Under the pieces are notes generated by a model that had not been told where the DNA came from, ran no database searches, and saw nothing but the letters and a program-made list of their open reading frames with translations. A stretch of DNA of 22,392 bases, from assembly GCA_002382045.1 (NCBI GenBank), contig DFZJ01000116.1, forward strand, positions 1 to 22,392, in the 5' to 3' direction. The position numbers were made by a program, and so were the translations under genes. The stretch is from Syntrophaceae bacterium UBA4059. GTDB taxonomy: Bacteria; Desulfobacterota; Syntrophia; Syntrophales; Smithellaceae. Below are positions 15,923 through 22,392 of this stretch, one piece after another. Positions within the stretch are counted from its first letter, which is position 1. The number at the start of each line of letters is the position of its first letter.

Positions 15923-16008
15923 AACCGGTAATTTAATTCCGCTCACATTTCTTGTTATACTATTGATATTATTATTTTTTTTATGCCGCGGGAGTGTGAT
16001 CGTGTTGT

Positions 16009-16782
16009 TTACTTCTGGCAGAGCGGACAGTAAAACGTACTTCGTCCGCCCTGCTTGATCCGTCTGATCGTCCCGCCGCAGGTGTGGCAAGTCTTTCCTT
16101 CTTGTCCGTATGCTTTAAGTTCGTTTTGGTTTTCACCTTTACGGCCGTAAAGATCACGCCAGTCGGAAATGGATGTTCCGCGTTTTTTAATTCCTTTTTT
16201 CAAAATACGTCTTGCCTGACGAAACACCGCCTTCCATTCCCTTTCAGTCAGCGTCGCCGCAAGCCTGCAAGGAGAAATGCCTGCGCCATGCAAAATCTCA
16301 CACGCGTAAATATTGCCGATACCCGCTATCGCTTTCGGATCCATGAGCAAGATCTTCACGCTGACTTTGCGCAGCGCCTGCCGCTTCAGAAATACTTTTT
16401 CGTCAAAGTCCGTCATGAGATCCTTCCCGTCTTTGTCCTGACGCTCTGGTCCGATCCTGATCGTCGCGAAGCGGCGTGGATCGACCAGATCAACGTTTCC
16501 ATCGCCCACCGTCATTCGCCATCGGGTGTGTTTTTCTTTTGTTTTGTTTTGATGCCAGAGCAATCGGCCTGTCATACGTAAATGAATCGCGATGCTTCTG
16601 CTGTCGCTTAACTTGAGCACAATCGTTTTTCCTGAACGCCGGACCTCTTCGATCGCTCGACCTCTGACGTTTTCGAGGCCGGCAAGCTTATCATCATACA
16701 CCATCGTCGCCAGAATTTCCCTTCCGGCTATTTTTTCGTGCAATTGGCGGCATAGTGTTTCGACTTCCGGCAGCTCAGGCAT
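16009..16782 (-). CDS. mutM: Formamidopyrimidine-DNA glycosylase (Fpg/MutM)
   Basis: Bifunctional base-excision repair glycosylase/lyase for 8-oxoguanine and FapyG. The 257 residues begin MPELPEVETL, where Pro2 is the Schiff-base nucleophile and Glu3 and Glu6 are catalytic. HLRMTGRL and GNIYACEILHGAGISP (helix-two-turn-helix region) are family signatures. The C-terminal zinc finger is CHTC-x16-CPLC and contains the lesion-loop neighbour GGRSTFYC. The start ATG has GGGAGAA upstream. It is transcribed alone and convergently to the PHP gene, with 86 bases between their ends and no obvious hairpin terminator there. Confidence 0.97.
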   Translation of the reverse strand: MPELPEVETLCRQLHEKIAGREILATMVYDDKLAGLENVRGRAIEEVRRSGKTIVLKLSDSRSIAIHLRMTGRLLWHQNKTKEKHTRWRMTVGDGNVDLVDPRRFATIRIGPERQDKDGKDLMTDFDEKVFLKRQALRKVSVKILLMDPKAIAGIGNIYACEILHGAGISPCRLAATLTEREWKAVFRQARRILKKGIKKRGTSISDWRDLYGRKGENQNELKAYGQEGKTCHTCGGTIRRIKQGGRSTFYCPLCQK

Positions 16783-17142
16783 TTTTTCTCCCTGGACTCA
16801 TTTACTTGTGTTTCTCTTCTTTCCATCAGACTGGCGCCCGTTCCTTTGAAACCATTATCCAGTCTATCTTTCGTTACAACTGACGTCCTGGTCACCCTAT
16901 GCGCTTTTTACGCTATTGTTATCGCCTGGGCAATTCAATTTTTATGCGCGTTGACGATCATGACACGCTGACAAAATATTTTTTGAAATTTATTTTTTAT
17001 CTTTCAAAAAAGTTTTCATTTTTCTACCTGAAATTGAAAATAAATGTTGACAAATTTTCTTGCTTGCGTAAATTCAAAAAACATAAATGGCTATCAATGA
17101 TGGCTGAGATTTTTTAAAAAAATAATTCAGGAAGGGGAATCC
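16783..17142. other. AT-rich spacer between mutM and kamA
   Basis: A 360-base stretch with no credible gene. On the mutM side a GATAAT (-10-like, complement of 16854-16859) lies inside an inverted repeat AGACTGG (16828-16834)/CCAGTCT (16859-16865). On the kamA side, 16979-17040 is very AT-rich and holds a perfect 10-base inverted repeat (TTTTTTGAAA at 16979-16988, TTTCAAAAAA at 17002-17011) plus more TTTCA/TGAAA copies up to the kamA promoter. A 72-codon reading frame here overlaps the promoter and looks like chance. Confidence 0.6.
17047..17074 (+). promoter_or_regulatory. Promoter of the kamA operon
   Basis: TTGACA (17047-17052), 16-base spacer, TAAATT (17069-17074). The -35 is perfect and the -10 is a fair match. 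Transcription would begin near 17081, giving a leader of about 60 bases, too short for a lysine riboswitch. The AT-rich block directly upstream could act as an UP element or regulator site. Confidence 0.7.
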
Positions 17143-18453
17143 ATGGAAAACGAGACGCTGTTTAATGAGGAGGCAGAACCTCCCGGTACCACAGCTGGTC
17201 TTGTTGTGGTTCAAAACGAAACAACGAATTTCTTTTCGTTGTCCACTAACAATCAGCAACCCTCCCTGGCAAAGTCAAAGCCAGAGCGCCTTTATTTCCC
17301 CTTTAAAGATTCTCCCCGCTCGCGAGCTTTTCGTAAAAAATATTATCCCGACATCAGCCGCATCGAATGGTTTGACTGGCGCTGGCAATTTCAAAACGCT
17401 ATTCGCGACGTCCAGACTCTCGATGCCATCATTCATCTTTCCGACAACGAACGCCAGGCCATGATGCACCCCTCCGGTGATCTACCCGTCGCTATCACCC
17501 CTTATTACGCCAGTCTCATTTCCATCCATGACCCGTCCTCACCGCTTCGTCGCTCCGTCGTTCCGGTGGTCGATGAATGTCTGCATACGCAGGGCGAAGA
17601 AGAAGATCCGCTTTGCGAAGACACCGATTCCCCGGTTCCCGGCATCGTGCATCGCTATCCTGACCGCGTCTTGTTTCTGGTCACCGATATCTGCGCGACC
17701 TATTGCCGTTACTGCACCCGTTCCCGTATCTTCGGCCGCCAGCACCAATGCTTCATCGATACCGCCAAATGGGAAAGGGCGCTATCCTATATCGCATCCA
17801 ATTCAAATATCCGCGATGTACTCCTGTCCGGCGGCGATCCATTGACCCTGTCCGACGATAAGCTCGAATGGCTGCTGTCCAGGCTCAAGGACATCCCGCA
17901 CGTTGAAATGATCCGCATCGGCACTAAAACGCCTGTTGTCCTTCCGCAACGGATTACACCGGCTCTGGTTTCCATGCTGAAAAAATACCATCCCCTCTGG
18001 ATGAGCATCCACATCACGCATCCGGATGAGTTGACCCCCGAAATGAGCGCCGCCTGTATCCGTCTGGCCGATGCCGGCATTCCTCTGGGCAGTCAAACCG
18101 TTTTGCTGTCCGGCATTAATGACTGCGTCTCCACAATGACCAGACTGGTGCATGGCCTTTTGCAGATTCGCGTCCGCCCCTACTACCTGTATCAATGCGA
18201 TCCGATTCCCGGATCCTCCCATTTCCGCACACCCATCAGCAAGGGACTGGAGATCATCCAGGGTTTACGAGGCCATACAACCGGCTATGCCATACCGACC
18301 TATGTTGTCGATGCCCCCGGCGGCGGCGGCAAAATTCCGTTACTTCCCGAATACGCCATCGGCTGGGATAAAGGCGATTTGATGGTGCGCAATTACGAAG
18401 GCAATATCTTCCGCTACCCGGACAATCACGCTGAGTTGAAGGATATCCATTAG
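17143..18453 (+). CDS. kamA: Lysine 2,3-aminomutase-type radical SAM enzyme (KamA family)
   Basis: Radical SAM, PLP-dependent enzyme expected to turn L-lysine into beta-lysine. The 436 residues include an N-terminal extension (about 1-60), the 4Fe-4S motif CATYCRYC (Cys184, Cys188, Cys191), LLSGGDPL (the SAM-binding GGD, about 228-234), and the C-terminal PLP lysine in APGGGGKIP (Lys397). Asp353 (QCD) and Asp390 (VVDAP) match by motif and by their 37-residue spacing the two aspartates that bind the substrate side-chain amine in clostridial lysine 2,3-aminomutase (Asp293, Asp330; PLP Lys337). EpmB-type and glutamate-type relatives differ at these sites. GGAAGGGG precedes the ATG. First gene of a five-gene operon with two ligases and an acetyltransferase. 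Confidence 0.9.
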   Translation: MENETLFNEEAEPPGTTAGLVVVQNETTNFFSLSTNNQQPSLAKSKPERLYFPFKDSPRSRAFRKKYYPDISRIEWFDWRWQFQNAIRDVQTLDAIIHLSDNERQAMMHPSGDLPVAITPYYASLISIHDPSSPLRRSVVPVVDECLHTQGEEEDPLCEDTDSPVPGIVHRYPDRVLFLVTDICATYCRYCTRSRIFGRQHQCFIDTAKWERALSYIASNSNIRDVLLSGGDPLTLSDDKLEWLLSRLKDIPHVEMIRIGTKTPVVLPQRITPALVSMLKKYHPLWMSIHITHPDELTPEMSAACIRLADAGIPLGSQTVLLSGINDCVSTMTRLVHGLLQIRVRPYYLYQCDPIPGSSHFRTPISKGLEIIQGLRGHTTGYAIPTYVVDAPGGGGKIPLLPEYAIGWDKGDLMVRNYEGNIFRYPDNHAELKDIH

Positions 18454-18470
18454 GATCGTGAAAATAAATT

Positions 18471-19505
18471 ATGTCCGGTAAAACTGACTGCCCAACCATC
18501 AGCACCCCAGGAAAAATAACCGTCGGTCTGACCTACGACTTGCGAGACGATTACCTGCGGGAAGGTTACTCTCAGGAAGAAACCGCTGAATTCGACAAAC
18601 CCGATACCATTGAAGCGATTGAAGAAGTTATATTGAAAAACGGCCATCTGACCGATCGCATCGGTCACGTTCAGGCGCTGACGCGCCGCCTGGCCGCAGG
18701 TGACAGATGGGATCTTGTTTTCAACATTGCCGAAGGCCTGCATGGCTTTGGCCGCGAGGCGCAGGTCCCCGCATTGCTGGACGCCTACCAAATTCCCTAC
18801 ACCTTCTCCGGTCCGCTCGGACAGACCCTGACGCTTCATAAAGGCATGACGAAGCATGTTGTGCGCGACCTCGGCATTCCCACGCCTGATTTTGCCGTTG
18901 TTGCCGACCCGGAGGACATTGACCTCGTTTCTCTTCCTTATCCCCTTTTTGCCAAACCCGTCGCGGAAGGCACAGGCAAAGGCATCACCGCCCTTTCTAA
19001 AATTGACAACACCAGAGATCTGCGCAATGTCTGCATAAAACTTCTCAACACGTTTCATCAGCCCGTGCTGGTGGAAACTTACCTGCCCGGAAGGGAATTC
19101 ACCGTAGGGATCATAGGCTCTGGCAGGGACGCCAGAGCACTCGGCGTCATGGAGGTCCTGCTGAACCCGGATGCGGAACAGCATGCATACTCCTATGACA
19201 ATAAAGAACATTATGAAAATCTCGTGCGATACGCCGCCGTCGTGGACGCAGAGGCCAGGCATGCCATGGAAATATCTCTTCTGGCATGGCGTGGCCTGGG
19301 ATTAAAAGACGGCGGGCGCATTGACCTGCGATCAGACGCCAGAGGTATTCCGCATTTTATCGAAGTCAATTCGCTGGCCGGATTGAATCCCATCCGTTCG
19401 GATCTGCCCATTCTTTGCAAATTATCGGGCATATCCTACCATCAGCTCATTACCGACATCCTGAATTCGGCCTTAAAGCGTACCGGAATCAAAACGACAT
19501 GTTGA
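18471..19505 (+). CDS. D-Ala-D-Ala ligase-like ATP-grasp enzyme (first of two)
   Basis: Predicted carboxylate-amine ligase that activates a carboxylate as acyl phosphate and forms a peptide-type bond. The 344 residues follow the Ddl layout: N-terminal domain with LVFNIAEG (82-89), ATP-grasp fold with LFAKPVAEGTGKGI (159-172), VLVETYLPGREF (199-210), and Mg-binding GGRIDLR (281-287) and HFIEVNSLAGLNP (295-307). It lies 17 bases after kamA with only a weak AGGA upstream. It is not in a cell-wall cluster and, with a second ligase next door, is unlikely to be the housekeeping Ddl. By context it may join beta-lysine to another amino acid; the substrates are not visible in the sequence. Confidence 0.88.
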   Translation: MSGKTDCPTISTPGKITVGLTYDLRDDYLREGYSQEETAEFDKPDTIEAIEEVILKNGHLTDRIGHVQALTRRLAAGDRWDLVFNIAEGLHGFGREAQVPALLDAYQIPYTFSGPLGQTLTLHKGMTKHVVRDLGIPTPDFAVVADPEDIDLVSLPYPLFAKPVAEGTGKGITALSKIDNTRDLRNVCIKLLNTFHQPVLVETYLPGREFTVGIIGSGRDARALGVMEVLLNPDAEQHAYSYDNKEHYENLVRYAAVVDAEARHAMEISLLAWRGLGLKDGGRIDLRSDARGIPHFIEVNSLAGLNPIRSDLPILCKLSGISYHQLITDILNSALKRTGIKTTC

Positions 19506-19538
19506 GGCAACTCCCCTAATGCTGAGGACGGGATATTC

Positions 19539-20525
19539 ATGAAGAAAATAGTCATTTTACATACGGATGTGGCCCCCGATGCGGGAGTTGATGAACAAGA
19601 TACGATGCTTCAGGCCCAAACCATTGCCAAGGCCATAACATCTCCGGGCTACGAGCCGGTCCTGCTGCCCTTTGTCATGGATTTAAATGCCACGATTTCC
19701 AAGCTGCGCGCCCTGCGTCCCACTGTTGTCTTCAATCTGGTGGAGTCTGTAGGCGGAAAAGGCAGCATGATTTACTTTGCGACCGCCCTGCTTGATTTTT
19801 TAAAGCTTCCCTACACCGGCTGCCGGACGGATGCCATGTATCTGACATCCAATAAACCTCTCGCGAAAAAGCTCCTGCACACGGCAGGCCTTCCCACACC
19901 TCCCTGGATCACGACGGACGGCATCGCCACCGGAGCGGCTCCCTCCGGCACTTATTTAATGAAGCCTTCCTGGGAAGATGCATCCGTCGGATTGGATGAT
20001 GACGCTATTGTCTTCATGACCGACCAGCATAATATCGCAACCGCCTTGCGGAATCGGCAGGCAGAAATCGGCTGCGATTGTTTCGCGGAAGCCTATATTG
20101 AAGGGCGGGAATTTAACATCGCCTTACTGGCCGGAGACCAGGGGGTTCAAATTCTGCCCGCCTCGGAAATCCTTTTTCAGGATTACCCGCAAGGCAAACT
20201 GAAAATCCTGGATTACCGCGCCAAGTGGGTGGAAGATTCTTTTGAATATGACCATACTCGTCGCACTCTGGATATTGCTCCTGAGGATACCGCACTTGCG
20301 GACCGCCTGAGTGATATCGCTCTTCGGTGCTGGAATCTTTTCGGTCTGCGCGGTTACGCTCGCGTCGATTTCCGCATTGATCATATGGGCAATCCCTTTG
20401 TCCTGGAAATTAACGCTAATCCTTGCTTATCCCCGGATGCGGGCTTTGCCGCCGCCGTGGAGAAAGCTTCGATAAAGTATCCTGAAGCGATCGCCGATAT
20501 CATCCGCGACGCTTTAAAACCCTGA
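19539..20525 (+). CDS. D-Ala-D-Ala ligase-like ATP-grasp enzyme (second of two)
   Basis: Second predicted ATP-grasp ligase, 328 residues, clearly diverged from its neighbour. Landmarks are VVFNLVES (63-70), the PYTGCRTDAMYLTSNK segment (91-106), YLMKPSWEDASVG (139-151) in place of the KP-AEGTGKG loop of the first ligase, FAEAYIEGREFN (182-193), ARVDFR (274-279) and VLEINANPCLSPDAGF (288-303). ARVDFR and EINANP are the Mg/ATP-binding residues, so it looks active. The gene begins 33 bases after the first ligase and ends 14 bases before the DMT gene. Together the pair suggests two successive condensations or two subunits of one ligase. Confidence 0.88.
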   Translation: MKKIVILHTDVAPDAGVDEQDTMLQAQTIAKAITSPGYEPVLLPFVMDLNATISKLRALRPTVVFNLVESVGGKGSMIYFATALLDFLKLPYTGCRTDAMYLTSNKPLAKKLLHTAGLPTPPWITTDGIATGAAPSGTYLMKPSWEDASVGLDDDAIVFMTDQHNIATALRNRQAEIGCDCFAEAYIEGREFNIALLAGDQGVQILPASEILFQDYPQGKLKILDYRAKWVEDSFEYDHTRRTLDIAPEDTALADRLSDIALRCWNLFGLRGYARVDFRIDHMGNPFVLEINANPCLSPDAGFAAAVEKASIKYPEAIADIIRDALKP

Positions 20526-20539
20526 GGAGGAATGAAGTT

Positions 20540-20890
20540 GTGTTAAAACCAGTTGTACTGCTTTTCTTTTCCAACTTGTTTATGACATTCGCATGGTATG
20601 GCCATTTAAAAAATCTTAACAGTAAGCCCCTGTTTTTCGTCATTCTGATCAGCTGGGGAATCGCGTTTTTTGAGTATGTTCTGCAAGTCCCGGCCAATCG
20701 CATCGGATTTGAACACTACTCTTTAGGCCAGTTGAAGATTATTCAAGAAGTCATTACGATGATTGTCTTTGCCGGATTTGCCATGATATATATGAAGCAG
20801 CCGCTGAAACTGGACTTTCTCTGGGCGGCGCTTTGCATGATTGGCGCGGTTTACTTTATGTTTCGCGGCGGCCTGCCGCAGAATGGATGA
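20540..20890 (+). CDS. Small DMT-family membrane protein (DUF486)
   Basis: A 116-residue protein with four predicted membrane helices: about residues 4-20, 30-50, 70-88 and 92-108. The sequence YGHLKNL, EYVLQVPANRIG and GQLKIIQEVITMIVFAGFA matches the DUF486 group of the drug/metabolite transporter superfamily (COG3169), small proteins that may act as dimers. The start is GTG with GAGGAGG nine to ten bases upstream; a nearer ATG at 20532 opens a frame that stops after four codons. It sits inside the kamA operon between the second ligase and the acetyltransferase. A transport role for the operon product is possible but unproven, as this family has no firm substrate. Confidence 0.85.
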   Translation: MLKPVVLLFFSNLFMTFAWYGHLKNLNSKPLFFVILISWGIAFFEYVLQVPANRIGFEHYSLGQLKIIQEVITMIVFAGFAMIYMKQPLKLDFLWAALCMIGAVYFMFRGGLPQNG

Positions 20891-21381
20891 ATCAGATGAA
20901 CCCAATCACCTACCGGCAGGAAATTCAGCCGTCAGACTTAAATGCGATTTTAAACATTGTTCAAGGGAGCGGCTTTTTCTCCGCCTGCGAAGTGGAGATG
21001 GCCTGTGAACTGGCGACTGATCGTCTGGAACAAGGCCAGCAGAGCTCCTATCAGTTTCTGTTTGCCGAAAAAGACGGTCAGGTCGTTGGATATACCTGTT
21101 ATGGTTTAATACCGGCTACGGCAAGCAGTTATGATCTCTACTGGATTGCTGTTTCCGAACCCATACGCGGTGGCGGCCTTGGTAAAATTCTGCTGGAAAA
21201 AACAGAAGGTCTCATCCAAAAGATGGGGGGCAAACAAATTTACGCGGACACAGCTTCCCGCGCTCAGTACGAACCGACGCAACATTTTTATAAAAGTTGC
21301 GGCTATGTTCCCGAAGCAGTTCTGAAGGATTTCTATTCGCCGGGTGACAGTAAAATTATTTACTCTAAAGTCCTTAAATAA
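20887..21381 (+). CDS. GNAT family N-acetyltransferase
   Basis: Predicted acetyl-CoA-dependent N-acetyltransferase, 164 residues. The core GNAT pattern is visible: strand YDLYWIAVSEPIRGGGLGKILLEKTE, where RGGGLGK is the acetyl-CoA pyrophosphate loop, followed by ADTASRAQYEPTQHFYKSCGYV, the usual helix and C-terminal FYxxxGF/Y-like motif. The start at 20887 overlaps the DMT stop by four bases (ATGA); a second ATG at 20896 has a better GGATGA upstream, and either is possible. As the last gene of the kamA operon it could acetylate beta-lysine or a beta-lysine peptide, by analogy with the ablA-ablB pair that makes N-epsilon-acetyl-beta-lysine. Close kinship to AblB is not evident by eye. Confidence 0.88.
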   Translation: MNQMNPITYRQEIQPSDLNAILNIVQGSGFFSACEVEMACELATDRLEQGQQSSYQFLFAEKDGQVVGYTCYGLIPATASSYDLYWIAVSEPIRGGGLGKILLEKTEGLIQKMGGKQIYADTASRAQYEPTQHFYKSCGYVPEAVLKDFYSPGDSKIIYSKVLK

Positions 21382-21510
21382 CTAATAATAAGACCAATAA
21401 TCCATCTGATTTCCGTTTTAAGGTCTTGCATTTTTCCCGATAATTCGCTAGAGCACTGCTGACTTTGATGTCATCGTTTGCATACCTGAGGAAAAAAGGA
21501 GGTTTTGCTG
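21382..21510 (+). other. Spacer between the kamA operon and the phosphate transport genes
   Basis: The spacer holds a weak inverted repeat AAGACC (21390-21395)/GGTCTT (21422-21427) followed by GCATTTTT, a possible but poor terminator for the kamA operon, and a -10-like GATAAT (21439-21444) without a good -35. A strong AAGGAGG (21496-21502) belongs to the next gene. No Pho-box pattern is recognised by eye. Confidence 0.4.
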
Positions 21511-22131
21511 ATGCGCCTGTTTCCTAAAGAAGAAAATTTCTTTAATTACTTTGAAGAGTTGGCCAATAAAATTGAAGAAGGCGGTCAATTCTTTTTGTCC
21601 ATGACCAAGAATCGTGATTATTCGGAAGCAAAAGTGGCCCGCCTCAAAGAACTTGAGCATGAAGCGGATGTCATTACTCACAAAACATACGAAAGAATGC
21701 ACAAGACCTTTCTGACGCCCATCGACCGTGAGGACATTTATGCCCTGGTCAATAAGATGGACAGCATTATGGACGTCATTGAAGCTACCGCCATCCGCAT
21801 TCACATGTACAAAGTCAAAAAACCGGATGATGAAATCATCAAGCAGGCGGAAATTCTTTTTCAAGCCATCAAAAAAATTAAAGAAATTGTTTACGGCCTG
21901 CGCAATATGAAAAACTCCCAGATGATTCTGGACGGTTGCGTGGAAATCAACACCCTGGAAAATGCCGGCGACGTCGTTTTAAGAACCATTATCACCAATC
22001 TTTTTATTAAGGAACAGGATGCCATCGAACTGATCAAATGGAAAGAAATCTTCGAACGGATTGAAGAGGCGATTGATGTTTGTGAAGATGTATCCAACAC
22101 CGTGGAAGGGATTGTCCTGAAACATGCTTGA
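21511..22131 (+). CDS. PhoU-like DUF47 regulator of phosphate transport
   Basis: Cytoplasmic all-helical protein of the DUF47/PhoU superfamily, 206 residues. Landmarks are FFNYFEELANKIEEGGQFF (about 10-28), EHEADVITHKTYERMHKTFLTPIDREDIYALVNKMDSIMDVIE (about 49-90, the conserved metal-binding E/D-rich helices; cited in part), and a C-terminal repeat of the same helical pattern ending WKEIFERIEEAIDVCEDVSN. The ATG at 21511 is preceded by AAGGAGG eight bases upstream; TTG six bases earlier lies too close to that site. The gene overlaps the start of a PiT transporter by eight bases, the standard pairing in which this protein controls the transporter. Confidence 0.93.
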   Translation: MRLFPKEENFFNYFEELANKIEEGGQFFLSMTKNRDYSEAKVARLKELEHEADVITHKTYERMHKTFLTPIDREDIYALVNKMDSIMDVIEATAIRIHMYKVKKPDDEIIKQAEILFQAIKKIKEIVYGLRNMKNSQMILDGCVEINTLENAGDVVLRTIITNLFIKEQDAIELIKWKEIFERIEEAIDVCEDVSNTVEGIVLKHA

Positions 22132-22392
22132 TTCAATGGCATTTGTCATTTTCCTGGTGATCGTTGCGCTTGTTTTTGATTTCATCAATGGTTTTCACGA
22201 TTCTTCTAATTCCATTTCAACAATTGTTTCCACCCGGGTCCTTACTCCCAAACAAGCCGTCATCTGGGCTGCATTTTTTAATTTTATCGCTGCATTTTTT
22301 ATCGGCACCGCAGTTGCTCACACCATTGGTAAGGGCATTATCAGTATCAATGTTATTGACAATCTGGTTATTCTTTCCGCATTGGGCGGCGC
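22124..22392 (+). CDS. pit: PiT-family inorganic phosphate transporter, N-terminal part (cut by window edge)
   Basis: Low-affinity phosphate transporter, metal-phosphate/proton symport across the inner membrane. Only the first 89 codons are present. They read through two membrane helices and contain the PiT signature DFINGFHDSSNSISTIV followed by TRVLTPKQAVIWAAFFNF, with the first GFHD-x2-N motif intact. The start ATG at 22124 overlaps the DUF47 gene by eight bases, so translation is coupled. The remaining helices and the second signature repeat lie beyond the window. Confidence 0.94.
   Translation, partial: MLDSMAFVIFLVIVALVFDFINGFHDSSNSISTIVSTRVLTPKQAVIWAAFFNFIAAFFIGTAVAHTIGKGIISINVIDNLVILSALGG

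Noticed and set aside
16899..17117. 72-codon plus-strand frame upstream of kamA
   Set aside because: It runs across the kamA promoter, lacks a ribosome binding site and is rich in Lys/Phe as expected from AT-rich noncoding DNA.
17075..17142. Possible lysine riboswitch in the kamA leader
   Set aside because: The leader predicted from the promoter is only about 60 bases, far shorter than a lysine aptamer, and no conserved stem pattern is seen.
18450..19262. 270-codon open frame on the minus strand opposite the first ATP-grasp gene
   Set aside because: Mirror frame of a gene with clear ATP-grasp motifs; the translation resembles no known family.
1..22392. CRISPR array, insertion sequence or defence system
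   Set aside because: No regularly spaced repeats, no transposase motifs and no recognisable defence genes were found; the only mobile trace is the decayed integrase.

Overview
This window looks like a chromosomal segment of a Gram-negative bacterium, most likely a deltaproteobacterium sensu lato (Desulfobacterota; a Syntrophus/Smithella-like relative is my best guess). The grounds are a split F-type ATP synthase cluster with two b-type subunits (b' then b, the latter with a signal-peptide-like N-terminus), a complete mreB-mreC-mreD-mrdA-rodA rod-shape operon followed by a bactofilin, a periplasmic DegP-type protease, and moderate GC with AT-rich intergenic spacers. The taxonomic call is inference from gene content and order, not from a marker search.

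Layout. 1-4553 (minus strand): ATP synthase genes in transcription order atpF'(b')-atpF(b)-atpH-atpA-atpG-atpD; atpD is cut by the window edge at its Walker A motif. 4554-4837: leader/spacer with several short inverted repeats and a candidate promoter. 4838-10714 (minus strand): cell-shape operon mreB-mreC-mreD-mrdA(PBP2)-rodA-bactofilin. 10715-10893: divergent intergenic region with direct and inverted repeats. 10894-12492 (plus): membrane-anchored SurA/PpiD-like chaperone that seems to lack a catalytic parvulin domain, followed by a strong hairpin terminator. 12564-12833: divergent tRNA-Ala(GGC) and tRNA-Leu(CAA). 12840-13240: decayed tyrosine recombinase beside tRNA-Leu, the scar of a lost integrated element. 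13313-15922 (plus): strong promoter, DegP/HtrA protease and a translationally coupled PHP-domain metallohydrolase. 16009-16782 (minus): mutM. 16783-17142: AT-rich regulatory spacer. 17143-21381 (plus): five-gene operon of a lysine 2,3-aminomutase-type radical SAM enzyme, two different D-Ala-D-Ala-ligase-like ATP-grasp enzymes, a small DMT-type membrane protein and a GNAT acetyltransferase. 21511-22392 (plus): PhoU-like DUF47 protein overlapping a PiT phosphate transporter that runs off the window.

Most of the window is housekeeping: energy conservation, peptidoglycan elongation, envelope protein quality control, base-excision repair and phosphate uptake. The stand-out is the kamA operon. Its aminomutase keeps the two aspartates and the PLP lysine, at the right spacing, that define lysine-specific enzymes, so beta-lysine is the likely first product. 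Two ATP-grasp ligases and an acetyltransferase in the same operon suggest that the beta-amino acid is built into a small, possibly acetylated peptide. That makes it a candidate undescribed pathway for a compatible solute or secreted peptide; the product is inferred, not seen.
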